Assembly: GCA_035318505.1 (NCBI GenBank)
Contig: DATHEQ010000382.1
Location: forward strand, 1-64,000
Length of the DNA: 64,000 nt
From: DASWDH01 sp035318505
GTDB lineage: Bacteria > Myxococcota_A > Polyangia > Polyangiales > Polyangiaceae
Reading direction: 5' to 3'
A model generated the notes under the pieces. It did no database searches. It was not told the origin of the DNA and saw nothing but the letters and a program-made list of their open reading frames with translations. Positions 62,574 to 64,000 of the stretch are shown piece by piece. Position 1 is the first letter of the stretch, and every line of letters begins with the position of its first letter. Both the position numbers and the translations under genes were made by a program.

Positions 62574-63338
62574 TTACGGACGATGTCGTTCGCGCCGTAC
62601 GATTGCGGGGAGACGTGCAAGCTCGACGAGCAGCTTCGGCACCTCGCTCACGCCGATTTTCGAGCCCGGGGCATCGAGCCAGGCGTCGAGCACGATCTCG
62701 ATGCATTGCTTGCTCACGTTGCAGAGCCCCCTCGCCTCGAACCCCAGCAGCCGCGCGAGAATCTCGATGTCGAAGCACCATCTCAGCTGAAATGGCCGTT
62801 CGAACACGCTCCTCATCAAGTCGTTCATACGAAAGAGCTTCGCTCCGCACTGCGTATCGTAAACGCCAAGACCGAGCGTTGCGGCAGCCAGCGTTGCGAA
62901 GACCCGACCGAGGTAGTGCCGTGCCGCCGTCCGCTCGATCGCGCCGCCTAACCGTCGCAGGCGCGACCCCATCGCCAATAGCAGCGAGGGATCCTCGAGA
63001 GCGATTGCAAATCGAGCGATCAGCCGGAGCGGGGTGGCAAGATCGGCGTCCCAATAGCCCACGAGCTCGGGCGAGTGTTCTGCTGCTGCCAGCACGCCTC
63101 GCCGAACCGCTTCGGCCTTGCCCGAATTTTTCTCGAGCTCCAGGAGCAAAGCGCGTCCGGGGACATCGTCCACGAGTGCTTGCAAGATCTCGGCGGTGCG
63201 ATCCTTGCTGCCGTCGTTGACGAACAAAAAGCGGAGTTTCGGTTCGTCTTCGAGGGCTCGACAAAACGCATCGACATCGAGGCGTGAAGCCTCGTTGAAG
63301 CATGGAACGACCACTATCGTGTCTTGCACAATGCCCAT
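62574..63338 (-). CDS. Family 2 glycosyltransferase (dolichyl-phosphate glucosyltransferase-like)
   Basis: 254 residues. GT-A fold motifs: VVVPCFNEASRL, FLFVNDGSKDRT, SGKAEAVRRGVL, the metal-binding DADL in YWDADLATPL, then YDTQCGAKLFR and FDIEILARLLG. These are typical of ALG5-like and bacterial polyprenyl-phosphate glycosyltransferases. It transfers a sugar onto a lipid phosphate or glycan, on the cytosolic face. The ATG overlaps the upstream methyltransferase gene by 25 bp, so they are co-translated and probably act together in envelope polysaccharide work. Confidence 0.9.
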   Translation of the reverse strand: MGIVQDTIVVVPCFNEASRLDVDAFCRALEDEPKLRFLFVNDGSKDRTAEILQALVDDVPGRALLLELEKNSGKAEAVRRGVLAAAEHSPELVGYWDADLATPLRLIARFAIALEDPSLLLAMGSRLRRLGGAIERTAARHYLGRVFATLAAATLGLGVYDTQCGAKLFRMNDLMRSVFERPFQLRWCFDIEILARLLGFEARGLCNVSKQCIEIVLDAWLDAPGSKIGVSEVPKLLVELARLPAIVRRERHRP

Positions 63339-64000
63339 GCACTAAGCCCCGGCAAAGTCGCGCCCATGCGTCTGGCTCCGAGTAGCACCGAGTTGTCCAG
63401 CGACAGGGCGCGTGTGACCAAGCGCGTGAGCAGCGGCCCCCTCCGCCAGCCGCCAACCCCGAATTCGACGTCGCCAGTCGGCTTTTGCACGAGCTCGCCG
63501 AGCTTGCCGATCCCGCGCGCAATCAGCAGCGACGCGAATAGGTAGCCACTCTCCATGACGTCGAGCTCGACGTTGCTCACGGTTTCTCGCAGTTGCGGCA
63601 GACTATAACGACGGTAATGCCGCAAAGCCCGATCGTGACTCGAGAATAGGGCTTGAAACGCGGGTACCGTAACGAGCAACAGCCCACCCGGGGCCACACG
63701 GCGCTCGATGATGCCGCGCAGGAATGCCTCGGCGTCCTCTACGTGCTCGATCACGTCGCACAAGAGCACGAGCTCGAAGCGACGCTCCCCCAGCGTTGCC
63801 TCGTCGCGCGTGAACTCGACGGTTTTGCCGTCGACCTGCCGGACTCCGCAGCTCGCTTCTGGCAAGTGCACGTCAACGCCGGCGAGCGCTGTTGCGCTGA
63901 AGGCTCGCTGCACTTCGCGACCCGAGAATCCATCGCCACAGCCGTAGTCGAGGACCGTCGAGAACCTCTTGCGCACGCGGCCGAGCACTCGAATGATCGC
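63314..64000 (-). CDS. Class I SAM-dependent methyltransferase, 5' end off window
   Basis: Open to the right edge (at least 228 codons); a GTG at 63988 is possible but the frame continues with no stop. SAM motif VLDYGCGDGFSG, then VDVHLPEASC, LLCDVIEHVEDAEAFLRGI and LLVTVPAFQALFSSHDRALRHYRRYS, the pattern of sugar/quinone-like methyltransferases found in glycan clusters. The C-terminal part has a GGWRRGPLLTRLV segment. Overlaps the glycosyltransferase gene by 25 bp, so both likely belong to a polysaccharide or glycolipid locus that continues to the right. Confidence 0.85.
   Translation of the reverse strand, partial: AIIRVLGRVRKRFSTVLDYGCGDGFSGREVQRAFSATALAGVDVHLPEASCGVRQVDGKTVEFTRDEATLGERRFELVLLCDVIEHVEDAEAFLRGIIERRVAPGGLLLVTVPAFQALFSSHDRALRHYRRYSLPQLRETVSNVELDVMESGYLFASLLIARGIGKLGELVQKPTGDVEFGVGGWRRGPLLTRLVTRALSLDNSVLLGARRMGATLPGLSAWALCKTR

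Overview
The window is high-GC bacterial DNA that reads like a myxobacterium (phylum Myxococcota, probably Polyangiales). Signs are several lipoproteins with long Gly/Ser/Ala-rich linkers after the lipobox, a 'bacterial Hanks-type' Ser/Thr kinase, a PKS/NRPS cluster, a terpene synthase, and a hypothetical protein at 27.1-27.9 kb of a type I associate with this group. The taxonomy is inference from gene style; no rRNA or other marker is present.

Region 1 (1-27.9 kb) is most of a lipopeptide-type biosynthetic cluster cut by the left edge. Two operons diverge from an 842-bp control region (13303-14144). The leftward operon has six tightly packed genes: a ferritin-like diiron oxygenase, two small membrane proteins, an SDR, a stand-alone condensation-type acyltransferase and a giant PKS/NRPS (domains: FAAL remnant, DH, KR, ACP, C, A with a serine-like code, PCP, C, A...). 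The rightward operon has a fatty acyl-AMP ligase, a membrane desaturase and a free ACP (a JamABC-like order), then a cyclopropane-synthase-family methyltransferase and two PKS proteins (KS with a collapsed AT plus ACP; KS-AT with a Ser-less ACP and a hotdog-like tail). A PaaI-type thioesterase, FabH-type KAS III, phosphopantetheinyl transferase and type II thioesterase follow. The working model is that a fatty acid is activated onto the free ACP, desaturated (and perhaps cyclopropanated), extended by split PKS modules and passed to the NRPS at Ser. It is notable for several degenerate domains: FAAL, AT, ACP and hotdog.

Region 2 (27.9-29.5 kb) holds no recognisable gene but has two related GGCACG-RT-CGTGCC-type palindromes.

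Region 3 (29.5-46.8 kb) is an envelope/secretion region. It has a PQQ-propeller lipoprotein, an SDR, a VOC protein, then a three-gene leftward unit (very large Cys-containing lipoprotein, secreted Rhs/TcB-like protein with a variable C-terminal domain, and a small protein 3 bp downstream that looks like its immunity protein). A lipoprotein alpha/beta hydrolase and a lipoprotein pectate lyase follow, the latter behind two GntR-like operators.

Region 4 (47-64 kb) is mixed housekeeping and regulation: trehalose synthase/phosphatase fusion, STAS-like protein, terpene synthase, a decayed LysR gene, a Ser/Thr kinase, rhodanese and a divergent LysR regulator. Next is a BlaI repressor with a BlaR1-type metalloprotease fused to a penicillin-binding transpeptidase domain (a likely beta-lactam/cell-wall sensor of unusual build), then a DUF2723 membrane protein, a lipoprotein amidohydrolase, a RarD-type transporter, and a methyltransferase/glycosyltransferase pair cut by the right edge.
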